Shown here: positions 1 to 7,651 of the stretch, one piece after another
How positions within the stretch are numbered: position 1 is the first letter of the stretch
Layout of the letters: every line of letters starts with the position of its first letter
Assembly: GCA_910585595.1 (NCBI GenBank)
Contig: CAJUET010000005.1
Coordinates: forward strand, 1 to 64,000
Reading direction: 5' to 3'
From: an uncultured Christensenella sp.
Lineage (GTDB): Bacteria; Bacillota; Clostridia; Christensenellales; Borkfalkiaceae
Length of the DNA: 64,000 nucleotides
Notes under the pieces: generated by a model
Told to the model about the DNA's origin: nothing
The model's database searches: none
Seen by the model: only the letters and a program-made list of their open reading frames with translations
Program-made: the position numbers and the translations under genes

Positions 1-31
1 TTGTCATTATACGGAGAGAAATTTCGTCCAT
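1..31 (-). CDS. 5' end of a divergent gene, cut by window edge
   Basis: Only the first ten codons are inside the window, reading M-D-E-I-S-L-R-I-M-T from an ATG at 31-29. The start is supported by a GAGGTG ribosome site (40-35) and a strong promoter just upstream on the same strand. Too little is visible to name a product. Confidence 0.45.
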   Translation of the reverse strand, partial: MDEISLRIMT

Positions 32-64
32 ATACACCTCTAAATTACTGTTTATTGCACAATT

Positions 65-93
65 ATTATACAACAACCCAATCAAAATGTAAA
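65..93 (-). promoter_or_regulatory. Promoter of the left-edge gene
   Basis: On the minus strand TTTACA (93-88) and TATAAT (70-65) are 17 bases apart, followed by a short leader and the ribosome site of the gene starting at 31. Confidence 0.65.
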
Positions 94-131
94 GAAAAAA
101 CGCACTCACCTTGCTTGCAAGGTATAGTGCG
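91..131 (-). terminator. Intrinsic terminator hairpin, minus strand
   Basis: CGCACT/AGTGCG and CCTTG/CAAGG form a long hairpin (101-131). On the minus strand it is followed by a T-rich run (100-91), so it should stop leftward transcription. No gene is visible on that strand between 132 and 340, so it either ends a short RNA or insulates the left-edge promoter, whose -35 box it touches. Confidence 0.55.
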
Positions 132-218
132 CTCTATACTTACATTCTGTTCCTGTGCTAAAATTCCCTATGGGAAATACGATAAAGCTGTCGGCTTGTT
201 TTTGTGAATGATGAATGT

Positions 219-281
219 TAAGTAGCGTACCGAAATGCCGGGGGAAAATATTTAACCGCCATTTTGGAAATAAGTAGCGTA
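219..281. repeat. Pair of 11-bp direct repeats TAAGTAGCGTA
   Basis: TAAGTAGCGTA occurs at 219-229 and again at 271-281, 52 bp apart, just upstream of the que promoter. The role is unknown; a regulator site or part of a small RNA are possible. Apart from these, the divergent terminator and the promoters, I see nothing in 132-298. Confidence 0.5.
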
Positions 282-298
282 TAAGCGCTTCGGTTGAG

Positions 299-327
299 TT
301 GACATACACGTTGCGGCGTGGTATTAT
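299..327 (+). promoter_or_regulatory. que operon promoter
   Basis: TTGACA (299-304) and TATTAT (322-327) are separated by exactly 17 bases. Transcription would begin just before the aptamer-like leader of queD. Confidence 0.8.
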
Positions 328-341
328 ATAGCCAATTAAAC

Positions 342-442
342 GGACAGTTCGTTTGCGCCATCCTGTCTTTAAACAAAACCAGGGCATCTGAATGGGATAG
401 TCTTTTTAGATGCAGTCGTTTTGTCGCGGCTGTATTTTTTTT
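342..442 (+). ncRNA. Probable preQ1-I riboswitch with terminator platform
   Basis: A GACAG/CTGTC stem (343-347 with 363-367) closes a 15-base loop. It is followed by an A-rich tail (371-379) able to pair back to the GUUUG of the loop, the H-type pseudoknot layout of preQ1-I aptamers. Downstream, 384-389 can pair with 408-413, which overlaps a terminator stem at 413-432. The operon makes preQ1, so feedback by attenuation is expected from the known class; the match is by eye, not by covariance model. Confidence 0.65.
413..442 (+). terminator. Attenuator terminator before queD
   Basis: CAGTCG (413-418) pairs with CGGCTG (427-432) and is followed by TATTTTTTTT, directly upstream of the queD ribosome site. 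It is the likely expression platform of the riboswitch. Confidence 0.75.
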
Positions 443-458
443 GCACAAAGGGAGAGAT

Positions 459-878
459 ATGTATTATTTAAAAACTTCGGCTTGTTTTGACAGCGCACAC
501 TTTCTTCACGGGTATAACGGCAAGTGTGCCAATATCCACGGTCATCACTGGGTTGTGGAAGTAAAGATTAGCGGTGGAAAATTGCAGGAAAACGGCGAAA
601 AGCGCGGTATGCTTCTGGACTTCGGCGATTTTAAGAAGGCAGTAAAAGATCTTGCGGAAGGGTTTGACCATACGTTTATTTACGAAAAAAACACCCTTAA
701 ACCTGCAACTCTTACCGCGCTTCAAGAAGAAGGGTTTTCATTGGTTGAAACGGATTTCAGACCCACTGCCGAAAACTTTGCCGCACACATATACGCCGAC
801 CTTTGCAACAAAGGCTTGCCTGTTTTCAGCGTGGCAGTGTATGAATCGCCCGAAAACTGCGCAGTGTACGGTGAATGA
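459..878 (+). CDS. queD: 6-carboxytetrahydropterin synthase QueD
   Basis: This 139-residue cytoplasmic enzyme converts dihydroneopterin triphosphate to 6-carboxytetrahydropterin, the second step of preQ1 synthesis. The family signature is present: zinc-binding His14, His27 and His29 and catalytic Cys23. The start at 459 follows a GGGAGAG ribosome site; an upstream in-frame start at 318 would run through the riboswitch and terminator and is rejected. It is first in the operon, directly under the preQ1-type leader, and its stop region overlaps the queE start zone, suggesting coupled translation. Confidence 0.93.
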   Translation: MYYLKTSACFDSAHFLHGYNGKCANIHGHHWVVEVKISGGKLQENGEKRGMLLDFGDFKKAVKDLAEGFDHTFIYEKNTLKPATLTALQEEGFSLVETDFRPTAENFAAHIYADLCNKGLPVFSVAVYESPENCAVYGE

Positions 879-879
879 T

Positions 880-1545
880 ATGTGCAGTTTTAAAGTTGCC
901 GAGAAGTTTGTAAGCATAAACGGCGAAGGTCCGCACGCAGGCGAGCTTGCCGTGTTTTTGCGGTTTTGCGGGTGCAATCTTAATTGCGGTTACTGTGACA
1001 CGCGCTGGGCAAATACAGCCGACGTAAACTATGAACTTGCTTCTGCGGAAGAGCTCGTTGCATACGTGAGATCGACCGGCGTGAAAAATGTGACCTTGAC
1101 GGGCGGCGAACCGCTTTTGCAGGCGGATATTGCGCATCTTATAGAACTGCTGGGCGCATCGGGTGCAGAAGTCGAAATAGAAACCAACGGAAGCGTGCCG
1201 TTGAAAAATATCGTTTCTCTTTTGCCTCGACCCGCCGTTACCGCCGATTATAAACTTCCTTCAAGCGGGATGGAAAAATATATGTTGACCGAAAACTTTT
1301 CTTGCCTTACCCTGCGAGATGCGGTCAAGTTTGTAGTCGGGGATAAATGCGATTTGTTGCGTGCGGAAGAGATTATAAACAGCTATGGACTTACAGATAG
1401 GTGTCGCGTTTATTTCAGTCCCGTGTTCGGAAAAATCAAGCCTGAAGAAATAGCGGAGTTTATGAAAGAGCGTAAGCTGAACGGCGTACGCCTGCAATTA
1501 CAGTTGCATAAAATCATCTGGGAACCCGATAGGCGCGGGGTATAG
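880..1545 (+). CDS. queE: 7-carboxy-7-deazaguanine synthase QueE (radical SAM)
   Basis: QueE makes 7-carboxy-7-deazaguanine from the QueD product by radical SAM chemistry. Cys32, Cys36 and Cys39 form the CX3CX2C cluster motif, and GGEPLL (a glycine-rich SAM-binding stretch) follows. Length (221 residues) fits the family. The start at 880 lies two bases after the queD stop; the longer open frame from 652 overlaps queD and is not credible. No strong ribosome site is seen, so translational coupling to queD is likely. Confidence 0.92.
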   Translation: MCSFKVAEKFVSINGEGPHAGELAVFLRFCGCNLNCGYCDTRWANTADVNYELASAEELVAYVRSTGVKNVTLTGGEPLLQADIAHLIELLGASGAEVEIETNGSVPLKNIVSLLPRPAVTADYKLPSSGMEKYMLTENFSCLTLRDAVKFVVGDKCDLLRAEEIINSYGLTDRCRVYFSPVFGKIKPEEIAEFMKERKLNGVRLQLQLHKIIWEPDRRGV

Positions 1546-1553
1546 GAGGAAGT

Positions 1554-2126
1554 ATGGATATTAAAGAAGTAGAAAAACATATCCGCGGGTTATTGGTTGC
1601 TATAGGTGAAGACCCTGACAGGGAAGGTCTGCGCGAAACGCCCGCCCGCGTAGCGCGAATGTACGAAGAGGCGTTTGAAGGAATTAAATACACTAACCGT
1701 GAAATTGCGGAAATGTTTGGCAAAACTTTTGAAGTTCCGTCCGACCTGAATTCAGGCGGCGCAGTGGTCATTAAGGACATAAGTGTGTTCAGCTATTGCG
1801 AGCATCATATGGCGCTTATGTACGATATGAAAGTCGATGTGGCATATGTTCCGCGCGGAAGAGTTTTGGGACTGAGTAAAATCGCGCGCATCTGCGATAT
1901 GGCGGCAAAACGGTTGCAATTGCAGGAACGTTTGGGACGGGACATTGCCGAAATAATTTCGCTTGCGGCTTTATCGCCCGACGTAGGCGTAAGGATAGAA
2001 GGCTGCCACAGTTGTATGACTTCGCGCGGGATAAAAAACGTATCGTCAAAAACGGTTACTAAAAATTATTTGGGCGCGTTCAAAGACGACGTTTCCTTGC
2101 AAAATCTTTTGGGGGACAGGACATGA
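1554..2126 (+). CDS. folE: GTP cyclohydrolase I
   Basis: This enzyme opens GTP to dihydroneopterin triphosphate, the shared precursor of folate and of queuosine. The 190-residue protein has the usual zinc ligands Cys82, His85 (in YCEHH) and Cys154 (in CHSC) and the C-terminal TSRGI segment. It has a GGAGGAA ribosome site and overlaps queC by four bases. Its place inside the que operon shows it feeds QueD; whether it also serves folate synthesis cannot be told here. Confidence 0.95.
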   Translation: MDIKEVEKHIRGLLVAIGEDPDREGLRETPARVARMYEEAFEGIKYTNREIAEMFGKTFEVPSDLNSGGAVVIKDISVFSYCEHHMALMYDMKVDVAYVPRGRVLGLSKIARICDMAAKRLQLQERLGRDIAEIISLAALSPDVGVRIEGCHSCMTSRGIKNVSSKTVTKNYLGAFKDDVSLQNLLGDRT

Positions 2127-2809
2127 AAGCACTTGTTTTATTAAGCGGCGGCGTAGACAGCGCAACTTGTCTCGGACTGGCGGTTCAGAAATACGGCGCG
2201 GCGGAAGTTTCAGCTCTTTCCGTTTACTACGGTCAGACACACAGTAAAGAACTCGACGCCGCGCAAAAAATTGCCGACTTTTACGGTGTTGTTTTAAAGC
2301 GGCTTGACCTTTCGGTCATATTCGAAGGTTCGGACTGTTCGCTCCTGGCGGATTCGCCCAATGATATACCACTGCAAAGTTATGCCGAACAGCTTTCCGT
2401 AGCGGGCGGCAAACCCGTTTCAACCTACGTCCCTTTCAGGAACGGCCTGTTTCTTTCGGCGGCGGCAAGCGTGGCGCTGTCGCACGGGTGCGAAGTGATA
2501 TATTATGGCGCGCACAGTGACGATGCGGCGGGCAACGCCTATCCCGATTGCAGCGAAAAGTTCAATTCCGCGATGGGTGAAGCTATTTATACGGGCAGCG
2601 GCGGACAGCTTAAAATTCTTGCGCCCTTTGTGAACTTAAACAAATCTCAGGTTGTAAAAAAGGGACTTGAACTCGGCGTTCCGTACAAATATACCTGGAG
2701 CTGCTATTCCGGCGGCGGAAAACCTTGCGGCGTATGCGCTACCTGCCGCGACCGCGCCGCAGCATTTAAAGCCAACGGAATAGAGGATCCTGCAATAAAA
2801 GGAGAATAA
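2123..2809 (+). CDS. queC: 7-cyano-7-deazaguanine synthase QueC
   Basis: QueC turns carboxydeazaguanine into preQ0 with ATP and ammonia. The ATP pyrophosphatase P-loop SGGVDS is at residues 8-13, and four cysteines near the C-terminus (CYSGGGKPCGVCATC) match the family zinc site. At 228 residues it has family length. It overlaps folE by ATGA (2123-2126) and queF starts one base after its stop, so all are on one transcript. Confidence 0.95.
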   Translation: MKALVLLSGGVDSATCLGLAVQKYGAAEVSALSVYYGQTHSKELDAAQKIADFYGVVLKRLDLSVIFEGSDCSLLADSPNDIPLQSYAEQLSVAGGKPVSTYVPFRNGLFLSAAASVALSHGCEVIYYGAHSDDAAGNAYPDCSEKFNSAMGEAIYTGSGGQLKILAPFVNLNKSQVVKKGLELGVPYKYTWSCYSGGGKPCGVCATCRDRAAAFKANGIEDPAIKGE

Positions 2810-2810
2810 T

Positions 2811-3302
2811 ATGCCAAGAGAAAAACAGAACGAGGGCATTACTCTGCTCGGTAACAACAACACGAAATATCCGCAGACTTACGACCCTTCAGTTTTGGAA
2901 ACGTTTGTAAACAAACATCAAGGAAGGGACTATTTCGTAAAGTTCAACTGTCCCGAATTCACAAGCCTTTGCCCCATTACGGGTCAGCCCGATTTTGCCA
3001 CGGTTTATATTTCGTACGTACCGCGTGAAAAGATGGTTGAAAGCAAGTCTTTAAAGCTATATCTTTTCGGGTTCAGAAACCGCGGCGATTTCCATGAAGA
3101 CTGCGTGAACATAATTATGGACGATCTTATTCATTTGATGGATCCTGCATATATCGAAGTATGGGGTAAATTTTTGCCCCGAGGCGGAATTTCCATAGAC
3201 CCCTATTGCAACTACGGTAAAAAAGGGACCAAGTGGGAACAGGTAGCCTGGGACAGGCTTTCGCACCACGATATGTATCCTGAAAAAATTGATAACAGAT
3301 AA
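2811..3302 (+). CDS. queF: NADPH-dependent preQ0 reductase QueF
   Basis: QueF reduces the nitrile of preQ0 to preQ1, the last free-base step before insertion into tRNA. The 163-residue protein is the short, single-domain type. Catalytic Cys54 and Asp61 lie in the TSLCPITGQPDFA region, and the ESKSLKLY segment carries the nucleotide-binding motif of this class. A good AAAGGAG ribosome site precedes it, and a strong terminator ends the operon right after. Confidence 0.95.
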   Translation: MPREKQNEGITLLGNNNTKYPQTYDPSVLETFVNKHQGRDYFVKFNCPEFTSLCPITGQPDFATVYISYVPREKMVESKSLKLYLFGFRNRGDFHEDCVNIIMDDLIHLMDPAYIEVWGKFLPRGGISIDPYCNYGKKGTKWEQVAWDRLSHHDMYPEKIDNR

Positions 3303-3305
3303 TAA

Positions 3306-3338
3306 AAAAGCGGACGTTCCGTCCGCTTTTGTTTTTTT
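3306..3338 (+). terminator. que operon terminator
   Basis: GCGGAC (310-315 of the 3 kb block, i.e. 3310-3315) pairs with GTCCGC (3321-3326), flanked by A and T runs. It closes the que operon. Confidence 0.9.
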
Positions 3339-3360
3339 GAGTACGCTCATTTCCGCATAG

Positions 3361-3410
3361 AAAAAGACACACGCGACGGAGCGAAAGTACACTCCTTTTG
3401 CGTGTGTCTT
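3361..3410 (-). terminator. Terminator of tRNA-Pro
   Basis: On the minus strand GACACACGC/GCGTGTGTC (3400-3408 with 3366-3374) forms a long hairpin followed by TTTTT, a few bases past the tRNA CCA end. Confidence 0.85.
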
Positions 3411-3412
3411 GA

Positions 3413-3489
3413 TGGTCGAGGCGACGGGATTCGAACCCACGACCTCTTGGTCCCGAACCAAGCGCGCTACCAAGCTGCGCTACGCCTCG
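3413..3489 (-). tRNA. tRNA-Pro (anticodon CGG)
   Basis: The minus strand folds as a full cloverleaf. The acceptor is CGAGGCG/CGCCTCG with encoded CCA (3415-3413), and the anticodon stem is CTTGG/CCAAG with loop TTCGGGA, giving anticodon CGG. It has its own promoter and terminator. Confidence 0.95.
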
Positions 3490-3499
3490 TCGATTATAT

Positions 3500-3528
3500 A
3501 TTATACCAAATGCGGCGCAGTTTGGCAA
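3500..3528 (-). promoter_or_regulatory. tRNA-Pro promoter
   Basis: On the minus strand TTGCCA (3528-3523) and TATAAT (3505-3500) are 17 bases apart, about ten bases upstream of the mature tRNA 5' end. Confidence 0.75.
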
Positions 3529-3570
3529 GCGTTTTTTTCATGATTATTTTTAAATATGCCCAAGAAACGC

Positions 3571-3603
3571 TTGACAGGGGGGGGGGTAATTTTTGATAGT
3601 ATA
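3571..3603 (+). promoter_or_regulatory. ABC exporter promoter with G10 spacer tract
   Basis: TTGACA (3571-3576) is followed at once by ten G residues (3577-3586), then GATAGT (3595-3600) or TAGTAT (3597-3602). The spacer is therefore 18 or 20 bases as written. Slippage in the G tract would change spacer length and promoter strength. Confidence 0.55.
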
Positions 3604-3633
3604 AAACAGATGTTTTAAATTAAGGGATAGAAA

Positions 3634-4539
3634 ATGGAATACGCAATCGAAATCAAAAATCTGAAAAAATATTATAAGGACGTGAAAGCGGTGGACGATA
3701 TTTCTTTTTCGGTTCAGAAAGGGGAATTTTTCGCGTTTCTCGGTGTGAACGGTGCGGGAAAGAGCACGACGATTTCCGTGATCAGCGGAAAAGCGTCCGC
3801 CGACGGAGGGGAAGTGAAAATTATGGGCTTCGATCCTTCGCGCGACAACTACGAAATCGGAAAGCGCCTCGGTGTTGTTTTTCAGAACAGCGTGCTCGAT
3901 TCTTCGCTCTCTGTCTACGATAATCTGAAATACCGCGCCGCGCTTTACGGAATCAAAGGCGCGGCGTTCAAAGAGCGGTTGAAAGAACTGAAAGAACTCT
4001 TCGGGTTGGAACCCGTCTTAAAGCGTTCGGTGGGGAAACTTTCGGGAGGGCAGAGGCGCAAGTGCGATATTGCGCGGGCGCTCGTACACGAGCCGGACGT
4101 TCTCATCCTCGACGAGCCTACGACGGGACTCGATCCGCAGACGCGTAAGACCGTTTACGAAACGATACACCGTCTGCGGCGCGAGAAAAATATGACGGTG
4201 CTTTTAACTACGCACTACATGGAGGAAGCAGCGGATGCCGACCGCGTCGTCATCATCGACGGCGGAAAGATCATGGCGAACGCCACGCCTTTGGAACTTA
4301 AAGAACAATACACGGGGGACTTTATCACGCTGTACCGTGCAGACGAAGAGAAAGTGAAAGCCTTGCTTCTTCCCTACGAAAAGACGGGCGACGGATTCAG
4401 GATCGAGGTGGAGGATACGAAGAGCGCGACGGAACTCATCGTAAAAAATCCCGAACTCTTTACCGATTTCGAGGTCGTTAAGGGCAAAATGGACGACGTG
4501 TTCCTTGCCGTGACGGGCAAGAAAGGAGGCGAACAATGA
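3634..4539 (+). CDS. ABC-2 type exporter, ATPase subunit
   Basis: A 301-residue ATP-binding subunit of the drug/antibiotic exporter type (DrrA/CcmA-like). Walker A is at residues 37-45 (GVNGAGKST), the LSGGQ signature near 135 and Walker B with DEPTTGLD near 157-165. A C-terminal extension of about 80 residues is typical of exporters. It starts with a GGGATAG ribosome site and overlaps the permease by four bases. The substrate cannot be inferred. The promoter carries a long G tract, so expression may vary between cells. Confidence 0.9.
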   Translation: MEYAIEIKNLKKYYKDVKAVDDISFSVQKGEFFAFLGVNGAGKSTTISVISGKASADGGEVKIMGFDPSRDNYEIGKRLGVVFQNSVLDSSLSVYDNLKYRAALYGIKGAAFKERLKELKELFGLEPVLKRSVGKLSGGQRRKCDIARALVHEPDVLILDEPTTGLDPQTRKTVYETIHRLRREKNMTVLLTTHYMEEAADADRVVIIDGGKIMANATPLELKEQYTGDFITLYRADEEKVKALLLPYEKTGDGFRIEVEDTKSATELIVKNPELFTDFEVVKGKMDDVFLAVTGKKGGEQ

Positions 4540-5456
4540 AGCTCGGATATCTGATCGCACGCAACTGCAAGGTGTATTTCCGCGACAAGAGCGTGTTTTT
4601 CGCTTCGCTCATTGCGCCCTTGATTCTGCTCTTTTTATACATTGCATTTTTGGGAAACAATTATAGCGAAAATCTGAGGAATATTGCCGAAACGAATTTC
4701 GGCATTGCTCTGGAAAAATCGATCGTAAGCGCATTCGCGGGAGGGTGGCTGCTTTCTTCGCTTATTGCCGTGTGCGCAGTGAGCATTGCCTTTACCGCGA
4801 ACATGGTCATGGTGCAGGACAAAGTAACGGGCAGGATCGACGACTTTAACGTTTCCCCCGTGCCGAAGTCCTATCTTGCGCTCGGCTATTATATTTCGAC
4901 TGCACTCGTCACTTTGGCAATCTGCTTTACGGCGCTCTTTGCGGGCTTTATCTACCTCGGGATCGTGGGGTGGTATCTTTCGGTTGCAGACGTATTTTTG
5001 CTGATTCTCGACACCTTCCTCCTTGTCATGTTCGGCACGGCGCTCTCTGCACTCTGCTGTTCAGCGGTCAAATCGCAGGGCGGGATCACGGCGGTGCAGG
5101 CGATCGTTTCGGCGGCGTACGGTTTTTTGTGCGGCGCGTATATTCCGATCGGCTCGCTTGCAAAGGGGGTCGCAGCCGTACTGAAATTCCTTCCCGGTAC
5201 TTACGGTACCGCACTACTGCACGAGCACTTTATGGGCAAAGCGATCGAGGCTATGCCCGACATCGCAGGACTCAAAGATACGATACGCTCTTCCTTCGAT
5301 TGTAAAATGGATTTTTTCGGGCACGGGGTCGCGCAGTGGGTAAGCTATCTCGTTATCGTCGGCACGATTGCCGTACTCGTTGTGGGCTATATTCTGTTGC
5401 TCTCGCTTCGCGGGCGAAAGCTGAAAAGCGCAAAACAGTATAAGTTGCGCTTATAG
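4536..5456 (+). CDS. ABC-2 type exporter, membrane subunit
   Basis: The 306-residue integral membrane partner of the preceding ATPase. An N-terminal helix (residues about 23-42) is followed by a large polar loop and then five hydrophobic segments, the usual six-helix ABC-2 layout. It is translationally coupled to the ATPase (ATGA overlap at 4536-4539). It probably exports a lipid, peptide or drug; nothing narrows this down. Confidence 0.88.
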   Translation: MKLGYLIARNCKVYFRDKSVFFASLIAPLILLFLYIAFLGNNYSENLRNIAETNFGIALEKSIVSAFAGGWLLSSLIAVCAVSIAFTANMVMVQDKVTGRIDDFNVSPVPKSYLALGYYISTALVTLAICFTALFAGFIYLGIVGWYLSVADVFLLILDTFLLVMFGTALSALCCSAVKSQGGITAVQAIVSAAYGFLCGAYIPIGSLAKGVAAVLKFLPGTYGTALLHEHFMGKAIEAMPDIAGLKDTIRSSFDCKMDFFGHGVAQWVSYLVIVGTIAVLVVGYILLLSLRGRKLKSAKQYKLRL

Positions 5457-5497
5457 CGGCTATGAGTAAATTTGATTGGCGAAGCTCGTTGAAATAT

Positions 5498-5526
5498 TTG
5501 ACTTAAACGGCGAAAAATCATATAAT
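5498..5526 (+). promoter_or_regulatory. Glutamine synthetase promoter
   Basis: TTGACT (5498-5503) and TATAAT (5521-5526) have a 17-base spacer, about 38 bases before the start codon. Confidence 0.8.
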
Positions 5527-5564
5527 GTTCATAAAGAAGTACAAAAGGGAGTTGCGTAACAATC

Positions 5565-7643
5565 ATGAACGTTACTGAAATTTTCGGCTGCAACGTGTTT
5601 AACGACGAGGTCATGAAAAATACTCTTCCCAAAGAGGTCTATAAATCTTTGAGAAAGACGATCGATGAGGGAGAGCCCTTCGATTCCTCGATCGCCGCCT
5701 GCGTCGCGAACGCAATGAAGGATTGGGCGGTCGGCAAGGGTGCTACTCACTATACGCACTGGTTTCAGCCGCTAACGAATCTCACTGCGGAAAAGCACGA
5801 CAGTTTTATCGAGCCTTCGGGCGACAGAGTGATCATGCAGCTCACGGGCAAGAGCCTCATCGTCGGTGAGCCGGACGCTTCTTCCTTCCCTTCGGGCGGA
5901 ACGAGAGAGACGAGCGCGGCGCGCGGCTATACCGCGTGGGATCCGACTTCTCCCGCCTTCGTCAAAGAGGGTACGCTCTACATTCCTACGGTGTTCGTTT
6001 CATATACGGGCGAAACGCTCGATAAAAAAGCGCCGCTCTTAAAGTCGATGACCGCGCTCGATACGCAGGCAAAACGGCTTTTAAAACTTTTCGGCATTCA
6101 TTGCAGAAAGGTTTCGACCACGGTCGGACCGGAACAGGAATATTTCCTTATCGACGAACAGGTGTATTTAAAACGCAAAGATTTGGTTTTAACGGGCAGA
6201 ACGCTCTTCGGCGCGCCGCCCGCACGCGGACAGGAGCTTGAAGATCATTACTTCGGTTCCTTGAAGACCCGCGTTTCCGCATATATGCGCGATCTTGACG
6301 AAACGCTTTGGTCTTACGGCATTTTTGCGAAAACCAAGCACAACGAAGTTGCTCCTGCCCAACATGAGCTTGCGCCCGTGTTTACGACGACAAACGTTGC
6401 CGTGGACGACAATCAGCTCACGATGGAGCTCATGAAGAAGGTGGCGAAAAAACACGGACTTGTCTGCCTTCTGCACGAGAAACCTTTCGAGGGGGTCAAC
6501 GGTTCGGGTAAGCATAATAACTGGTCGCTCTCGACGGATACGGGACTCAATCTTCTCAACCCGGGCGATACGCCGGAAGATAACAATCTCTTTCTGCTCG
6601 TGCTCGCGTGCGTAGTTTCGGCGGTCGATAAGTATCAGGGGATTTTGCGTGCCTGCGTAGCCTCTGCGGGGAACGATCACCGTCTCGGTGCGGATGAGGC
6701 GCCGCCTGCGATCATCTCCGTATATCTCGGCGATCAGCTCGGCGCGATCGTCGACAGTCTTGTACTCGGCAAGGCATACGTTCCCAAAAAGGCGATCCCC
6801 GGTTCGATCGGCGTTCCCGAATCGCCCATTTTTCCCATCGATACGACGGACAGAAACCGTACTTCCCCGTTTGCGTTCACGGGCAATAAATTCGAATTCC
6901 GTATGCTCGGATCGCAGGCTTCCGTCGCCGACCCGAACATTGTGCTCAACACGATTGCGGCGCAGGTGTTTGCGGAAGCGGTAGAGGCGCTCTCAGACGC
7001 GAAAGACTTTGAAAAAGCGGTCAGAGATTACTCTGTTAAACTTCTGAAAGAGCATTACCGTATCATCTTCAACTACAACGGTTACGGGCCCGATTGGGAA
7101 CCCGAAGCGGAAAAGAGGGGACTTCTCAACAATAAAACCACGGCGGACGCAGTGCTTGAATTTTTTAAGCAGGAGAGCATCGACGTGTTTGTCAAGCAAG
7201 GCGTATTTACCGAGAAAGAAGTGGTGGCGCGTGCAGACATCATGCTTGAAAATTACGTTAAGACGATCAACGTAGAGGCGTTGACTACGGCGGAGATGGC
7301 TCGTCAGGAAATTTATCCCGCAGTGAACCGCTACATTGCCGAGATCGCTACGGCGTTGCAGGCGAAACGCGCGGTCGGAGAAAAGGCGGTCTGTAAATGC
7401 GACGTAGAACTCGTCGAACGGTTATCCGCCATGAACGACGCGATGATGGAAGGCGTGAAAAAACTCGAAAACGATTTGAAAGAAATGCCTGCGGGCGGGA
7501 AAGCCGCATCCCGTCAGATGGCACATACGATCGTGCCCGATATGGAGGAGGTTCGCCGCCTTGCGGACGGTATGGAAAAGCTGTGCGCGCGCGAGGCATG
7601 GCCGTTCCCTTCTTATACCGATCTTTTATACAGCGTAAAATAA
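5565..7643 (+). CDS. glnN: Glutamine synthetase type III
   Basis: A 692-residue enzyme that joins ammonia to glutamate using ATP. Length (about 700 against about 450 for type I) and the motifs VGPEQEYFLID, NEVAPAQHELAP, GVNGSGKHNNWS and NDHRLGADEAPP identify the GSIII class found in Bacteroidetes, cyanobacteria and many gut Clostridia. It stands under its own promoter with a GGGAG ribosome site. No GlnR/GlnB gene is nearby, so regulation is not visible. An unknown lipoprotein follows eight bases after the stop. Confidence 0.95.
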   Translation: MNVTEIFGCNVFNDEVMKNTLPKEVYKSLRKTIDEGEPFDSSIAACVANAMKDWAVGKGATHYTHWFQPLTNLTAEKHDSFIEPSGDRVIMQLTGKSLIVGEPDASSFPSGGTRETSAARGYTAWDPTSPAFVKEGTLYIPTVFVSYTGETLDKKAPLLKSMTALDTQAKRLLKLFGIHCRKVSTTVGPEQEYFLIDEQVYLKRKDLVLTGRTLFGAPPARGQELEDHYFGSLKTRVSAYMRDLDETLWSYGIFAKTKHNEVAPAQHELAPVFTTTNVAVDDNQLTMELMKKVAKKHGLVCLLHEKPFEGVNGSGKHNNWSLSTDTGLNLLNPGDTPEDNNLFLLVLACVVSAVDKYQGILRACVASAGNDHRLGADEAPPAIISVYLGDQLGAIVDSLVLGKAYVPKKAIPGSIGVPESPIFPIDTTDRNRTSPFAFTGNKFEFRMLGSQASVADPNIVLNTIAAQVFAEAVEALSDAKDFEKAVRDYSVKLLKEHYRIIFNYNGYGPDWEPEAEKRGLLNNKTTADAVLEFFKQESIDVFVKQGVFTEKEVVARADIMLENYVKTINVEALTTAEMARQEIYPAVNRYIAEIATALQAKRAVGEKAVCKCDVELVERLSAMNDAMMEGVKKLENDLKEMPAGGKAASRQMAHTIVPDMEEVRRLADGMEKLCAREAWPFPSYTDLLYSVK

Positions 7644-7651
7644 GGTTCGAT

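Noticed and set aside
106..448. Minus-strand open frames over the que leader
   Set aside because: They cross the promoter, aptamer and terminator and have no ribosome site or recognisable protein.
3057..3596. Open frames across the tRNA-Pro region on both strands
   Set aside because: They translate the tRNA itself (peptides such as QEVVGSNPVAST are known artefacts) and the hairpin terminators; no ribosome site.
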